Assembly: GCF_027667425.1 (NCBI RefSeq)
Contig: NZ_JAQEGR010000017.1
Coordinates: 1 to 64,000, forward strand
DNA from: Fusicatenibacter saccharivorans
GTDB taxonomy: Bacteria; Bacillota; Clostridia; Lachnospirales; Lachnospiraceae
Direction: 5' to 3'
DNA length: 64,000 bases
The translations under genes were made by a program, and so were the position numbers. Under the pieces are notes generated by a model. The model was not told the DNA's origin. It made no database searches and worked only from the letters and a program-made list of their open reading frames with translations. Below are positions 16,458-25,704 of this stretch, piece after piece. Position 1 is the first letter of the stretch, and each line of letters begins with the position of its first letter.

Positions 16458-16729
16458 ATTCAAAGGTGAATGCTTTTCAGGACGTATTAAACTCAAGAAT
16501 ATATATCGATAAAACAGGATTGCTGGAATACACCAACAGTGTGATTGACACAACATCGAAGTTTATCTGCAACAGCCGCCCCAGAAGATTTGGAAAATCG
16601 ATCACAGCGGATATGATGACTGCGTACTACAGCAGAAGTCTGGATACAGAAGAAATGTTTGAAAAGCTTAATATTGGTCAGGCGGCAAATCAGAAAATAC
16701 AGGATGAATATCAAACAGCAGATTCTTAA
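16436..16729 (+). pseudogene. Truncated AAA-ATPase-like / PD-(D/E)XK protein (N-terminal fragment)
   Basis: A 97-residue frame with the start of a large family common in gut anaerobes (AAA-ATPase_like with a C-terminal nuclease domain, usually over 500 residues). The visible part is 'IYIDKTGLLEYTNSV' followed by 'SRPRRFGKSITADMM', whose RRFGKS is the Walker A region. The frame then stops at TAA 16727-16729, so the rest of the ATPase and the nuclease are missing. I recognise no continuation downstream. It is very likely a non-functional remnant. Confidence 0.7.
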
Positions 16730-16746
16730 TAGGGAAGGTAAACATA

Positions 16747-16950
16747 GTGTTATACATTATTTTTGATTTTATAATGGCAGTAATTATGTTTATGTCACTT
16801 CCTTTTATTGTTGGAATAATGGTAGATATCCGCCATCAGGGAATTGGGTGCTTTGCGGCATGGGTAATATGGGGAGTTATGCTTATCTTATCGTTGAGGC
16901 TGTTTGATGCTCTGAAATTAAGATGTCAAAAAAAGCCAGAAAAAAGATAA
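16747..16950 (+). CDS. Small two-helix membrane protein, unknown
   Basis: A 67-residue frame starting at GTG 16747 with AGGGAAGG about 7 nt upstream. It shows two hydrophobic segments (about residues 2-25 and 34-54), a short polar link with 'DIRHQG', and a basic tail 'LRCQKKPEKR'. I recognise no family. The good ribosome binding site and clean membrane topology support a real gene. It could also be a leftover of the element that brought the broken gene upstream. Confidence 0.45.
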   Translation: MLYIIFDFIMAVIMFMSLPFIVGIMVDIRHQGIGCFAAWVIWGVMLILSLRLFDALKLRCQKKPEKR

Positions 16951-17076
16951 AAAGGATCTTTCTTTCTAAACATGAATCGTGTATAATAAGCATTACTGTT
17001 CGGGGCCTGCCTGGAGAAATCCAGAAAGGCTCCGATTTATGTCATTTATTTTATACAGCAAGAAAAGGGGGAAACC

Positions 17077-18465
17077 ATGCAGAAACACAGAAAATTTATT
17101 GGGAACAAACGGTTTTACCTGATGGTACTTGGCGTTGCGATGCCGATTATGATTCAGAACGGTATCACCAACTTTGTCAGTCTTCTCGACAACATCATGG
17201 TAGGACAGGTCGGTACCGAGCAGATGTCCGGCGTTGCAATTGTCAACCAGCTTCTTTTTATCTATAACCTTTGCATTTTCGGAGGGGTATCCGGTGCAGG
17301 AATTTTCACTGCGCAGTATTTCGGACAGGGCAACGACGAGGGTGTGCGAAACACCTTCCGCTTCAAGCTCTGGATCGGCGTGATCCTGACGGCAGCGGCA
17401 ATCACTATTTTCCTTGGTGCGCACGAGCCTCTGATTCGTCTCTACCTGACAGGAGATCAGGGAAGCCAGGACATGAATGCGACATTAGCCTATGGCATTT
17501 CTTATATGAAGGTCATGCTGGTAGGACTTCCGCCGTTCCTGTTTGTGCAGCTTTATGCCAGCACGCTGCGCGAATGCGGCGAGACGATGCTTCCGATGAA
17601 GGCCGGTATCACAGCCGTATTTGTCAATCTGATTTTTAATTATATTTTAATCTACGGAAAATTCGGCGCACCGCAGCTCGGAGTTGTCGGCGCGGCAGTT
17701 GCAACGGTGCTGTCCCGTTACGTGGAGATGGCGATCGTGCTGATCCGCACGCACGGAAACAAAGAAAAATATCGTTTTACGAAGCATCTGTACCGCACGA
17801 TCCGTGTTCCGGCGGCTTTGACGAAACAGATCCTTATCAAAGGAACACCGCTGATGCTGAACGAAACGTTCTGGGCAGGCGGCGTTGCGATCCTGATGCA
17901 GTGTTACTCCGTGCGTGGACTGAATGTCGTAGCCGCGATGAATATCTCCAACACGATCTCGAACCTGTTCAACGTCGTTTTCATCGCACTCGGCGATTCC
18001 GTTGCCATCATCGTCGGACAGCTCCTCGGAGCCGGAAGGATGGAAGAGGCAAAGGATACCGATACGAAGCTGATCACGTTTTCCGTATTACTCTGCATTG
18101 TGATCGGCGCGCTGATGGCGCTCGTGGCTCCAATCTTCCCACGCCTCTACAACACGACGGACGAAGTACGCCACATGGCGGCAATCTTCATCGTGGAAGT
18201 GGCCATGTTCATGCCGGTCAATGCATTCCTGCATGCAAGCTACTTTACCCTGCGCTCCGGTGGAAAAACGATCATCACGTTCCTGTTCGACAGCGTCTTC
18301 ATCTGGGTTGTCAGTGTGCCGGTGGCTTTCTGCCTGAGCCGTTTTACCGGACTTTCGATCTACGCAATCTACTTTATGGTTATGTCGGTTGACCTGATCA
18401 AGTGCGTGATTGGATTTGTCCTTGTCAAGAAAGGAGTCTGGCTGCAGAATATTGTGGCGGAGTAA
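17077..18465 (+). CDS. MATE family efflux transporter
   Basis: A 462-residue multidrug/toxin extrusion-type transporter with about 12 membrane helices in two six-helix bundles. The N-terminal helix reads 'MVLGVAMPIMIQNGITNFVS' followed by 'LLDNIMVGQVGTEQMSGVAI', characteristic of MATE proteins. These exchange cationic organic compounds for Na+ or H+. The substrate is unknown. AAGGGGGAAACC precedes ATG 17077, and a terminator follows the gene. Confidence 0.9.
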   Translation: MQKHRKFIGNKRFYLMVLGVAMPIMIQNGITNFVSLLDNIMVGQVGTEQMSGVAIVNQLLFIYNLCIFGGVSGAGIFTAQYFGQGNDEGVRNTFRFKLWIGVILTAAAITIFLGAHEPLIRLYLTGDQGSQDMNATLAYGISYMKVMLVGLPPFLFVQLYASTLRECGETMLPMKAGITAVFVNLIFNYILIYGKFGAPQLGVVGAAVATVLSRYVEMAIVLIRTHGNKEKYRFTKHLYRTIRVPAALTKQILIKGTPLMLNETFWAGGVAILMQCYSVRGLNVVAAMNISNTISNLFNVVFIALGDSVAIIVGQLLGAGRMEEAKDTDTKLITFSVLLCIVIGALMALVAPIFPRLYNTTDEVRHMAAIFIVEVAMFMPVNAFLHASYFTLRSGGKTIITFLFDSVFIWVVSVPVAFCLSRFTGLSIYAIYFMVMSVDLIKCVIGFVLVKKGVWLQNIVAE

Positions 18466-18468
18466 AGA

Positions 18469-18523
18469 AAAAAATCTGTCTGTTTTCCAGTCTGAAAAGG
18501 ATGGGAGGCGGGCAGATTTTTTG
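18469..18523 (+). terminator. Intrinsic terminator after the MATE gene
   Basis: AAAATCTGTCTG (18471-18482) pairs with CGGGCAGATTTT (18509-18520), then TT. Confidence 0.75.
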
Positions 18524-18690
18524 CTTTATAAAAAACTTTGTTGAATTTTACTGTAAAGCAAAAAAAGCCCTCCGGGCAGGATCGGACTGCGGCTGAGAGA
18601 AAGAAAAAGAGTATTTTTGATAAAATTTCGCAAATGAAGCAGCTGTTTTTGGTGGAAAAGTGGAAATTTTTTCATTAATCAAAACACCGG

Positions 18691-18718
18691 TTGAAATTTA
18701 GAGAACGCTTGTTATAAT
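18691..18718 (+). promoter_or_regulatory. Promoter of the malic enzyme gene
   Basis: TTGAAA 18691-18696 and TATAAT 18713-18718 with 16-nt spacing, followed by a roughly 90-nt leader. Confidence 0.65.
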
Positions 18719-18742
18719 AGGGGTGCAGCGAACAGACATCCC

Positions 18743-18791
18743 GTGTGACGCGTGAATCTCTCTTCCTATTATTAATGAGACGCAGTCACAC
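18743..18791 (+). promoter_or_regulatory. Leader stem-loop before the malic enzyme gene
   Basis: GTGTGAC pairs with GTCACAC, then GCGT with ACGC and CTC with GAG, with single-strand bulges A and GAAT and a 16-nt A/T-rich loop. The stem ends 7 nt before the ribosome binding site GGAGG (18799-18803). It could stabilise the mRNA or control translation. Confidence 0.55.
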
Positions 18792-18812
18792 ATGAAATGG
18801 AGGAAAAAAGCG

Positions 18813-19985
18813 ATGGATTACGCAAAAGAATCATTAAAGATGCACTATGAATTACGCGGAAAGCTTGAGGTCACTTCCCGGGCGGCCGTAGATACAAAAG
18901 ATGCCTTGAGTCTTGCCTATACACCGGGTGTGGCGGCGCCGTGCCTGGAAATTCAGAAAGATGTCAACAAGAGCTACGAGCTGACCAGAAGATGGAACAC
19001 GGTAGCTGTTGTTACAGATGGAACCGCAGTTCTCGGACTTGGAGATATCGGCCCGGAGGCCGGCATGCCGGTCATGGAAGGAAAATGCGTGCTGTTTAAA
19101 GAATTCGGTGGTGTCGATGCAATCCCGCTCTGCGTGCGCAGCAAGGATGTGGATGATATTGTCAATACCGTGCGTCTTCTCGCAGGAAGCTTCGGCGGTG
19201 TCAACCTGGAGGACATCTCCGCACCGAGATGTTTTGAGATCGAGAAGAAATTAAAGGAATGCTGTGATATTCCGATTTTCCACGATGATCAGCATGGAAC
19301 AGCCGTGATCACACTGGCCGGTGTCATCAATGCGCTGAAACTGGTTGGAAAGAAACTGGATGAAGTCAAAATTGTTACCTCAGGAGCCGGTGCAGCCGGA
19401 ATCGCCATTATCCGCCTGCTGATTTCGATGGGTCTCAAAAACGTCATCATGACAGACCGCAAAGGTGCGATTTACGAGGGACGCGACGGCCTCAACCCGA
19501 TCAAAGAGGAGATGGCGAAGATCACAAACTACAACCATGAGAAGGGCACGCTTGCAGAGGTAATCAAAGGAGCCGATATTTTTATTGGCGTTTCTGCGCC
19601 GGGTACGCTCACTCCCGATATGGTACGTACGATGGCAAAAGATCCGATCATCTTTGCCTGCGCAAATCCGACGCCGGAGATTTTCCCGGACGAGGCGAAA
19701 GCAGCAGGAGCAGCCGTTGTCAGCACAGGAAGAAGCGATTACCCGAACCAGGTCAACAACGTACTCTGCTTCCCGGGCATCTTCCGCGGAGCGCTCGATG
19801 TGAGAGCATCTGATATCAACGATGAAATGAAGGTCGCAGCAGCTTACGCAATTGCCGGTCTGGTAAGCGACGAGGAACTGAATGCAGACTATATCCTGCC
19901 GGCCGCCTTTGATCCGCGTGTCAAAGATGCGGTGGCAGCAGCCGTTGCAGAGGCAGCAAGAAAGAGCGGCGTAGCGAGAATTTAA
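18813..19985 (+). CDS. NAD(P)-dependent malic enzyme
   Basis: A 390-residue malic enzyme that decarboxylates malate to pyruvate. Early motifs are 'LAYTPGVAAPC' and 'VVTDGTAVLGLGDIGPEAG'. 'PIFHDDQHGTAVITLAG' holds metal-binding Asp residues and 'VTSGAGAAGIAII' is the nucleotide-binding loop. The short chain lacking a phosphotransacetylase extension is the Firmicutes type. ATG 18813 is preferred over 18792 because GGAGGAAAA sits between them at the right spacing. Aspartase, which feeds fumarate toward malate, lies convergent next to it. Confidence 0.92.
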   Translation: MDYAKESLKMHYELRGKLEVTSRAAVDTKDALSLAYTPGVAAPCLEIQKDVNKSYELTRRWNTVAVVTDGTAVLGLGDIGPEAGMPVMEGKCVLFKEFGGVDAIPLCVRSKDVDDIVNTVRLLAGSFGGVNLEDISAPRCFEIEKKLKECCDIPIFHDDQHGTAVITLAGVINALKLVGKKLDEVKIVTSGAGAAGIAIIRLLISMGLKNVIMTDRKGAIYEGRDGLNPIKEEMAKITNYNHEKGTLAEVIKGADIFIGVSAPGTLTPDMVRTMAKDPIIFACANPTPEIFPDEAKAAGAAVVSTGRSDYPNQVNNVLCFPGIFRGALDVRASDINDEMKVAAAYAIAGLVSDEELNADYILPAAFDPRVKDAVAAAVAEAARKSGVARI

Positions 19986-20015
19986 ACAGAGTTTGATACA
20001 AAAGAAAACGACAGA

Positions 20016-20057
20016 AAAAGGCTTCCCGGACAGCAAGGAAATCCGGGAAGCCTTTTT
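20016..20057. terminator. Terminator between malic enzyme and aspA
   Basis: GGCTTCCCGGA (20020-20030) pairs with TCCGGGAAGCC (20042-20052), flanked by AAAAA and TTTTT, so it could act on both strands. Confidence 0.85.
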
Positions 20058-20098
20058 GCGTATCGTTAAGAAATTATGAAGGAAAGCAGCAGTTACAT

Positions 20099-21511
20099 TC
20101 AGCCAGCCAGATCGTCTTCTGCCGGCAGTTCCGGTCCGGTCAGAGCGTACGGATCGAGAATGTCGTCGAGCTGTTTCTGTGTCAGCAGTTCGTCTTTCAG
20201 AACCAGAGAAGTAACACTCTCGCCCGTCTTCAGCGATTTCTTTGCAATCGAGGCCGCTTTCTGGTATCCGATATACGGGCAGAGCGCCGTTGTGATGCCG
20301 ACACTCTTCGAAACGAGATCCTCGCACCGTTTCTCATTTGCGGTAATGCCGAGAATACAGTTCTTCACAAGCGTATTCACAGCGCCTGTCATCGAGGTGA
20401 TGGAAGAGAACAGGGAGTAGAAGACAACCGGCTCAAACGCGTTCAACTCCATCTGGCCAGCCTCAGCCGCCATCGTGATTGTGGTGTCGTTTCCGATGAC
20501 ATGGAAGGCAACCTGTGTCACAACCTCCGGGATCACCGGGTTGATCTTGCCCGGCATAATCGAGGATCCGTTCTGCATCGGCGGCAGGTTGATCTCGCCG
20601 AATCCGGTTCGCGGTCCGCTGGACAGCAGGCGCAGGTCGTTGCACATCTTGGAGAGGTTGACGGCGCAGGTCTTTAACGTGTTGGAGATCGTCACAAATC
20701 CGTCGAGGTTCTCCGTCGCGTCAAACAGATCGTCCGCCTGCATCAGCGGATAGCCTGTCACAGCAGCGAGGGTCGGCACGATGTGGTGGAGATAGTAATC
20801 GGAAGCATTGATCGTCGTACCGATGGCTGTTCCGCCGAGGTTCAGGGTGAACAGCTCTTTTCTGGCGCGTTCGATCCGGCGGATATCACGCTCGATCATC
20901 GTTGCGTAAGCGTGGAAGCTCTGGCCGAGACGCATCGGAACAGCGTCCTCAAGCTGGGTTCTTCCCATCTTTAAAATGTGGTCAAATTCCTGGGACTTAT
21001 CGAGCAGTGCTGCGTGGAGTGACTCGAGCGCATGCAGAAGATCCGGGAGCAGATCGAGCACGGTCAGTTTTCCTGCACTTGGGATAACGTCGTTTGTGGA
21101 CTGTGCCATGTTGACGTGGTCATTCGGGTGGACAATGGTATAATCACCCTTGGTGCCGCCCAGGATTTCGATGGCGCGGTTTGCGATGACTTCGTTTGCG
21201 TTCATATTAGCACTCGTTCCGGCGCCGCCTTGGATGCCGTCAACGATGAACTGGTCTTTTAATTTGCCGGCAATGATTTCATCACAGGCATAGATAATGG
21301 CAGCCGCTTTTTCCTCCGGCAGTCTCTGTGCTTCGCGGTTGGAGATGGCAGCTGCCTTTTTAATTTTCGCCAGATTCTGGATCATGACCGGGTGGATCGA
21401 CGTTCCCGTGATGGGAAAATTCCGTTTTGCCCGCAGGGACTGTACCCCGTAGTAGGCGTCGGATGGGACTTCAAGGGAACCAATGGAATCTGCTTCAATT
21501 CTTGTCTTCAT
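20099..21511 (-). CDS. aspA: Aspartate ammonia-lyase
   Basis: A 470-residue member of the fumarase/aspartase superfamily, converting aspartate to fumarate and ammonia. 'IQGGAGTSANMNANEVIANR' and 'HPNDHVNMAQSTNDVIP' are conserved substrate-site loops. 'GSSIMPGKINPVIPEVV' is the signature loop with the catalytic Ser. Details favour aspartase over class II fumarase, but a fumarase role cannot be fully excluded. ATG 21511 has GGAG 8 nt upstream; the longer frame has no ribosome binding site. An Lrp/AsnC regulator is divergent from it. Confidence 0.88.
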   Translation of the reverse strand: MKTRIEADSIGSLEVPSDAYYGVQSLRAKRNFPITGTSIHPVMIQNLAKIKKAAAISNREAQRLPEEKAAAIIYACDEIIAGKLKDQFIVDGIQGGAGTSANMNANEVIANRAIEILGGTKGDYTIVHPNDHVNMAQSTNDVIPSAGKLTVLDLLPDLLHALESLHAALLDKSQEFDHILKMGRTQLEDAVPMRLGQSFHAYATMIERDIRRIERARKELFTLNLGGTAIGTTINASDYYLHHIVPTLAAVTGYPLMQADDLFDATENLDGFVTISNTLKTCAVNLSKMCNDLRLLSSGPRTGFGEINLPPMQNGSSIMPGKINPVIPEVVTQVAFHVIGNDTTITMAAEAGQMELNAFEPVVFYSLFSSITSMTGAVNTLVKNCILGITANEKRCEDLVSKSVGITTALCPYIGYQKAASIAKKSLKTGESVTSLVLKDELLTQKQLDDILDPYALTGPELPAEDDLAG

Positions 21512-21800
21512 AATAATCTCCTTCTTTCTGCACGCATTGAGTTGTGTATATTGTCTGAAACAATTCTTGCTTTGCCTTTCGATACCGGAAGAATAACACC
21601 AGGGCAGAAATTTGTAAATACCGCCGCCGAAGAACTGTGGAATCTTATTTATTTTTGTATTTGATTTTAAATACCAAGGGAAAGAGGCACTTTTACTTAT
21701 TTTTCGAAAGCAGTTTCCGCGAGGACACGTTTTCGTAGACAAAAAACGGCGAACGTGATATGCTGAACAGTATAAAAGTGAAAAAACAGGAGAGCAGCGT

Positions 21801-22289
21801 ATGAAACATGAAAAAAGCAAGAACGATGCGATGCGCCATGAGCTCGATCACATCGATGCAAAAATCTTGAATCTCCTTCGGGAAAATGCCAGGATGCCGC
21901 TGAAAGAAATCGCGGAACACGTATTTTTATCCTCCCCGGCAGTTTCCGCCAGAATTGAGCGGCTGGAGAAGGAAGGCTACATTACAGGATATCAGGTCAA
22001 ATTAAATCCGGCGCTTTTGGGATATCCGATCAAAGCGTTCATCAACCTCGAGGTTGAGCCGGTTCAGAAAAAAGAATTTTATCCCTATATTGAAAAGGTC
22101 CACAATGTCGTGGAATGTAATTGCGTTACCGGTGATTACTCCATGCTCATTGAGGGCCTTTTTGTTAGCACCATTGAGCTCGACCAGTTTATCGGCGAGC
22201 TGCAGCATTTTGGACGGACGCGGACGCAGATCGTGTTCTCGACCTCCGTGGAGCACCGCCAGGTGACCGCACACGAGGCAGAAGAATAG
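21801..22289 (+). CDS. Lrp/AsnC family transcriptional regulator
   Basis: A 162-residue regulator with an N-terminal winged helix-turn-helix ('LDHIDAKILNLLRENARMPL', 'SSPAVSARIERLEKEGYI') and a C-terminal RAM/ACT-like ligand domain ('VVECNCVTGDYSMLI'). Such proteins respond to amino acids. It is divergent from aspA across about 290 bp, so aspartate catabolism is a plausible target; this is inference from position. AGGAGAGC precedes ATG 21801. Confidence 0.9.
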   Translation: MKHEKSKNDAMRHELDHIDAKILNLLRENARMPLKEIAEHVFLSSPAVSARIERLEKEGYITGYQVKLNPALLGYPIKAFINLEVEPVQKKEFYPYIEKVHNVVECNCVTGDYSMLIEGLFVSTIELDQFIGELQHFGRTRTQIVFSTSVEHRQVTAHEAEE

Positions 22290-22440
22290 GCACCGGTCCG
22301 CTCCGGCGGCTTTGTGTACCGAAAAAAATGCTTTGCAGGAGAATGCTTTTGTGTTATAGTGATAGAATACACAGAGCATTTTGCGCCCTTTTCGGGACAG
22401 TGCTCCAAACGAAAAGATTCGAGGGAGGCCTGACCTTATT

Positions 22441-24114
22441 ATGGAAGAAAAAGAAGTTGTTTCCAAAAATTTTATCGAGCTTGCGATTGACAAAGATCTG
22501 GCAGAGGGCGTTTACGACCATGTATGCACACGATTCCCGCCGGAGCCAAACGGCTATCTTCATATCGGACATGCAAAATCCATCCTGTTAAACTACGGTT
22601 TATCACAGGAGTACAACGGAGAGTTCCACATGCGTTTCGATGATACAAACCCGACGAAAGAGAAAACCGAGTTTGTTGATTCCATCAAAGCCGATATCCA
22701 GTGGCTTGGTGCAGACTGGAAAGATCATCTGTACTACGCATCCGATTATTTCCCACAGATGTATGAGGCAGCCGTAAAACTGATCAAAAAAGGAAAAGCA
22801 TTCGTCTGCGATCTGTCCGCAGAGGAGATCCGTGAGTACCGCGGAACCTTAACCGAGCCTGGAAAAGAGAGCCCGTACCGCAATCGTTCCGTGGAGGAAA
22901 ACCTGGACCTGTTCGAGCGCATGAAAAACGGCGAATTCGAGGACGGAAGCAAAGTACTCCGTGCGAAAATCGATATGGCATCACCGAACATCAACATGAG
23001 AGACCCGGTTATCTACCGTGTAGCCCATATGCATCACCACAGAACCGGCGATACCTGGTGCATCTACCCGATGTACGACTTCGCGCATCCGATCGAGGAC
23101 GCCATCGAAGGCATTACCCATTCTATCTGTACGCTGGAGTTTGAGGACCACCGTCCGCTGTACGACTGGGTTGTACGCGAGCTGGAATATCCGATGCCGC
23201 CGCGCCAGATTGAGTTTGCAAAGCTGTATCTGACTAACGTGGTTACCGGAAAACGTTACATCAAAAAGCTGGTAGAGGACGGCGTGGTAGACGGCTGGGA
23301 TGACCCGCGTCTCGTATCCATCGCAGCACTCCGCCGCAGAGGCTTTACACCGGAGTCCATCAAGAAATTCGTAGATCTGTGCGGTGTATCAAAAGCAAAC
23401 AGCTCCGTTGACTATGCGATGCTGGAGTACTGCATCCGCGAGGATCTGAAGCTGAAAAAAGCCCGTACCATGGCAGTCTTAAATCCGGTGAAACTTGTCA
23501 TCGACAACTACCCGGAAGACCAGATTGAGATGCTGGAAGTACAGAATAACCTCGAGAATCCGGAGCTTGGCAGCCGTCAGGTACCGTTCGGAAGAGAGCT
23601 GTACATCGAGCGCGAAGACTTCATGGAGGAGCCGGTCCGCAAATACTTCCGTATGTTCCCAGGCAATGAAGTCCGCCTGATGAACGCATACTTCGTCACC
23701 TGCACCGGATGCGAGAAAGACGAGAACGGAAATATCACCGTAATCCATGGAACGTACGATCCGGAGTCCAAGGGAGGAAATTCCCCGGACGGAAGAAAAG
23801 TAAAAGGAACGATCCACTGGGTAGCAGCAAAGACCGCCGTCAAAGCAGAGTGCCGTCTGTACGAAAACCTGATCGACGAGGAGAAGGGCGTTTACAACGA
23901 GGATGGTTCCATGAACCTGAATCCGAATTCCCTGACCGTATTAAAAGAGTGCTATCTGGAGCCGTCTTTAAAAGATGCGAAAGCATACGACAGCTTCCAG
24001 TTTGTCAGAAACGGATTCTTCTGTGTAGACGCAAAAGATTCCAAAGAGGATGCGCTGGTGTTCAACCGTATCGTATCCCTGAAGAGCTCTTTCAAGCTGC
24101 CGGCAGCGAAATAA
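22441..24114 (+). CDS. glnS: Glutamine-tRNA ligase
   Basis: A 557-residue class Ic aminoacyl-tRNA synthetase. The HIGH motif is in 'PPEPNGYLHIGHAKSILLNY', and 'MRFDDTNPTKE' and 'MYDFAHPIEDAIEGITHSIC' are conserved in GlnRS. The KMSKS position reads 'LTNVVTGKRYIKKLV' rather than the usual 'VMSKRKL'. The C-terminal anticodon-binding beta-barrels are present to the end. ATG 22441 follows GAGGGAGG by about 11 nt. Confidence 0.94.
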   Translation: MEEKEVVSKNFIELAIDKDLAEGVYDHVCTRFPPEPNGYLHIGHAKSILLNYGLSQEYNGEFHMRFDDTNPTKEKTEFVDSIKADIQWLGADWKDHLYYASDYFPQMYEAAVKLIKKGKAFVCDLSAEEIREYRGTLTEPGKESPYRNRSVEENLDLFERMKNGEFEDGSKVLRAKIDMASPNINMRDPVIYRVAHMHHHRTGDTWCIYPMYDFAHPIEDAIEGITHSICTLEFEDHRPLYDWVVRELEYPMPPRQIEFAKLYLTNVVTGKRYIKKLVEDGVVDGWDDPRLVSIAALRRRGFTPESIKKFVDLCGVSKANSSVDYAMLEYCIREDLKLKKARTMAVLNPVKLVIDNYPEDQIEMLEVQNNLENPELGSRQVPFGRELYIEREDFMEEPVRKYFRMFPGNEVRLMNAYFVTCTGCEKDENGNITVIHGTYDPESKGGNSPDGRKVKGTIHWVAAKTAVKAECRLYENLIDEEKGVYNEDGSMNLNPNSLTVLKECYLEPSLKDAKAYDSFQFVRNGFFCVDAKDSKEDALVFNRIVSLKSSFKLPAAK

Positions 24115-24135
24115 ATAAGAATTTTGAAATGGAAC

Positions 24136-24184
24136 AGAGCAGCCGCCTGGATGAAACCGACATCCCAAGCGGCTGTTCTTTTTG
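24136..24184 (+). terminator. Terminator after glnS
   Basis: AGAGCAGCCGC (24136-24146) pairs with GCGGCTGTTCT followed by TTTTT. It lies in the 86 nt between glnS and the MocR gene. Confidence 0.8.
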
Positions 24185-24200
24185 TCAGGGAGATGGGAAG

Positions 24201-25607
24201 ATGAATGAATTGACGATTTCGCTGGATCCGCATCGGAAGACACCGCTCTATGAGCAGATCTACGGTTTTATCCGCGAGGAAATCCGCGGCGGACGGATCC
24301 GTGCAGGGGAGCGGCTGCCGTCGGCGCGGGCGCTTTCGGGCTATCTGTCGGTGAGCCGGAGTACCGTGGATCTGGCGTATGAGCAGCTGGTATCCGAAGG
24401 GTATCTGGAGAGTGTGCCGTGCAAAGGCTACTTTGTCTGTGAAATTGAGGGGCTGTACCGCCTCGATGAAAAGAAAGAGGAGACAAAAGAGGATGATGCC
24501 GCGGAACAGATGCCGTTCCGCTACGATTTTGCCGTGACCGGTACGGCGCCGGGCGGATTTCCGCAGAACAGCTGGAAGAAGATCTCGAAAGAAGTCCTGC
24601 TGGACGCAGATGACAGCCTGTTCCAGCTCGGGGATGCGAAGGGCGAGCACGGTCTTCGGGAGGCAATCCGCGACTATCTGCACCACGCACGCGGCGTGAA
24701 CTGCCGCACGGAGCAGATCATCGTCGGAGCGGGAAATGATTATCTGCTGATGCTGCTTTCGGTGATCTTAGGGCGTGGCCATAAAGTGGCGATGGAAAAT
24801 CCGACCTACATCAGTGCCTACCGCTGTTTTGCGAAGCTTGGCTATGCGATGTGTACGATTTCGATGGACGAAGCGGGCATGCGGCCGGCGGAGCTGGAAA
24901 AAAGCGGGGCGGATCTGGCGTACATCATGCCGTCGCACCAGTTCCCGATGGGCATGGTCATGCCGATGAAGCGGCGGATGCAGCTCCTTGCGTGGGCATC
25001 GAGGGAAAATGGGCGGTATCTGATTGAGGATGATTACGACAGTGAATTCCGCTACAAGGGCCGCCCGATCCCGGCACTGCAGGGCAATGACACAGAGGGA
25101 AAAGTGATCTATCTTGGAACGTTTTCGCGGGCGATTGCGCCGTCCATCCGCATCAGCTACATGGTGCTGCCGGAGACGCTGCTGCCTGCCTACGAGGAGA
25201 ACGGAAGATGCTTTTCCGCGACAGTTTCGAAGACGGACCAGAAGATTCTGGAAGAGTTTATGCGGAGCGGCGCGTTCGAGCGCCATCTGAACCGGATGCG
25301 TGCACAGTATAAAGGGAAACACGACCTGCTGATCCGGCTTCTGAAGGAGTTTGGGCGGGAGTACACGGTGTCCGGCGAGAATGCGGGCGTCCATGTGCTG
25401 GTCCACCTGCCGAGAGGACTCTCCGAAGCGGAGGCGGTGCAGCGGGCAAAAGAGGATGGTGTGCGCGTGTACGGGCTGGAACGGTACTGCATCGGCGCTG
25501 CCGCAGATCCCGCACAGGGCGGCACAGTGCTGCTTGGGTACGCCGGGCTTTCTGAGGAGGAGATTGCAGAGGCAGCTGCGATTCTGAAAAAGTGCTGGAA
25601 TGCGTGA
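24201..25607 (+). CDS. MocR-type regulator (GntR helix-turn-helix + aminotransferase fold)
   Basis: A 468-residue two-domain regulator. Residues 6-75 form a GntR winged helix ('PLYEQIYGFIREEIRGGRIR', 'LPSARALSGYLSVSRSTVDL'). The rest is a class I aminotransferase fold using PLP, with 'NPTYISAYRCF', 'PSHQFPMGMVMP' and 'IEDDYDSEFRY'. 'LGTFSRAIAPSIRISYMVLP' should correspond to the Lys region; I see Ser-Arg at the usual SKxxxP position, so the Schiff-base Lys needs checking. Members act as PLP- or amino-acid-responsive regulators (PdxR, GabR). No pdxST is nearby. ATG 24201 follows AGATGGGAAG. Confidence 0.85.
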   Translation: MNELTISLDPHRKTPLYEQIYGFIREEIRGGRIRAGERLPSARALSGYLSVSRSTVDLAYEQLVSEGYLESVPCKGYFVCEIEGLYRLDEKKEETKEDDAAEQMPFRYDFAVTGTAPGGFPQNSWKKISKEVLLDADDSLFQLGDAKGEHGLREAIRDYLHHARGVNCRTEQIIVGAGNDYLLMLLSVILGRGHKVAMENPTYISAYRCFAKLGYAMCTISMDEAGMRPAELEKSGADLAYIMPSHQFPMGMVMPMKRRMQLLAWASRENGRYLIEDDYDSEFRYKGRPIPALQGNDTEGKVIYLGTFSRAIAPSIRISYMVLPETLLPAYEENGRCFSATVSKTDQKILEEFMRSGAFERHLNRMRAQYKGKHDLLIRLLKEFGREYTVSGENAGVHVLVHLPRGLSEAEAVQRAKEDGVRVYGLERYCIGAAADPAQGGTVLLGYAGLSEEEIAEAAAILKKCWNA

Positions 25608-25620
25608 AAAAAGATATGAA

Positions 25621-25672
25621 AAAAACGGATTGCTTCGCCAGTAACAAAAACTGACGGAACAATCCGTTTTTA
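25621..25672. terminator. Terminator between the MocR gene and pepF
   Basis: AAAAACGGATTG pairs with CAATCCGTTTTT, with further pairing inside. A run on the left and T run on the right serve both converging genes. Confidence 0.8.
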
Positions 25673-25704
25673 CTGTTTGATAGAGAGTTACAATGCGGAC
25701 AGGA

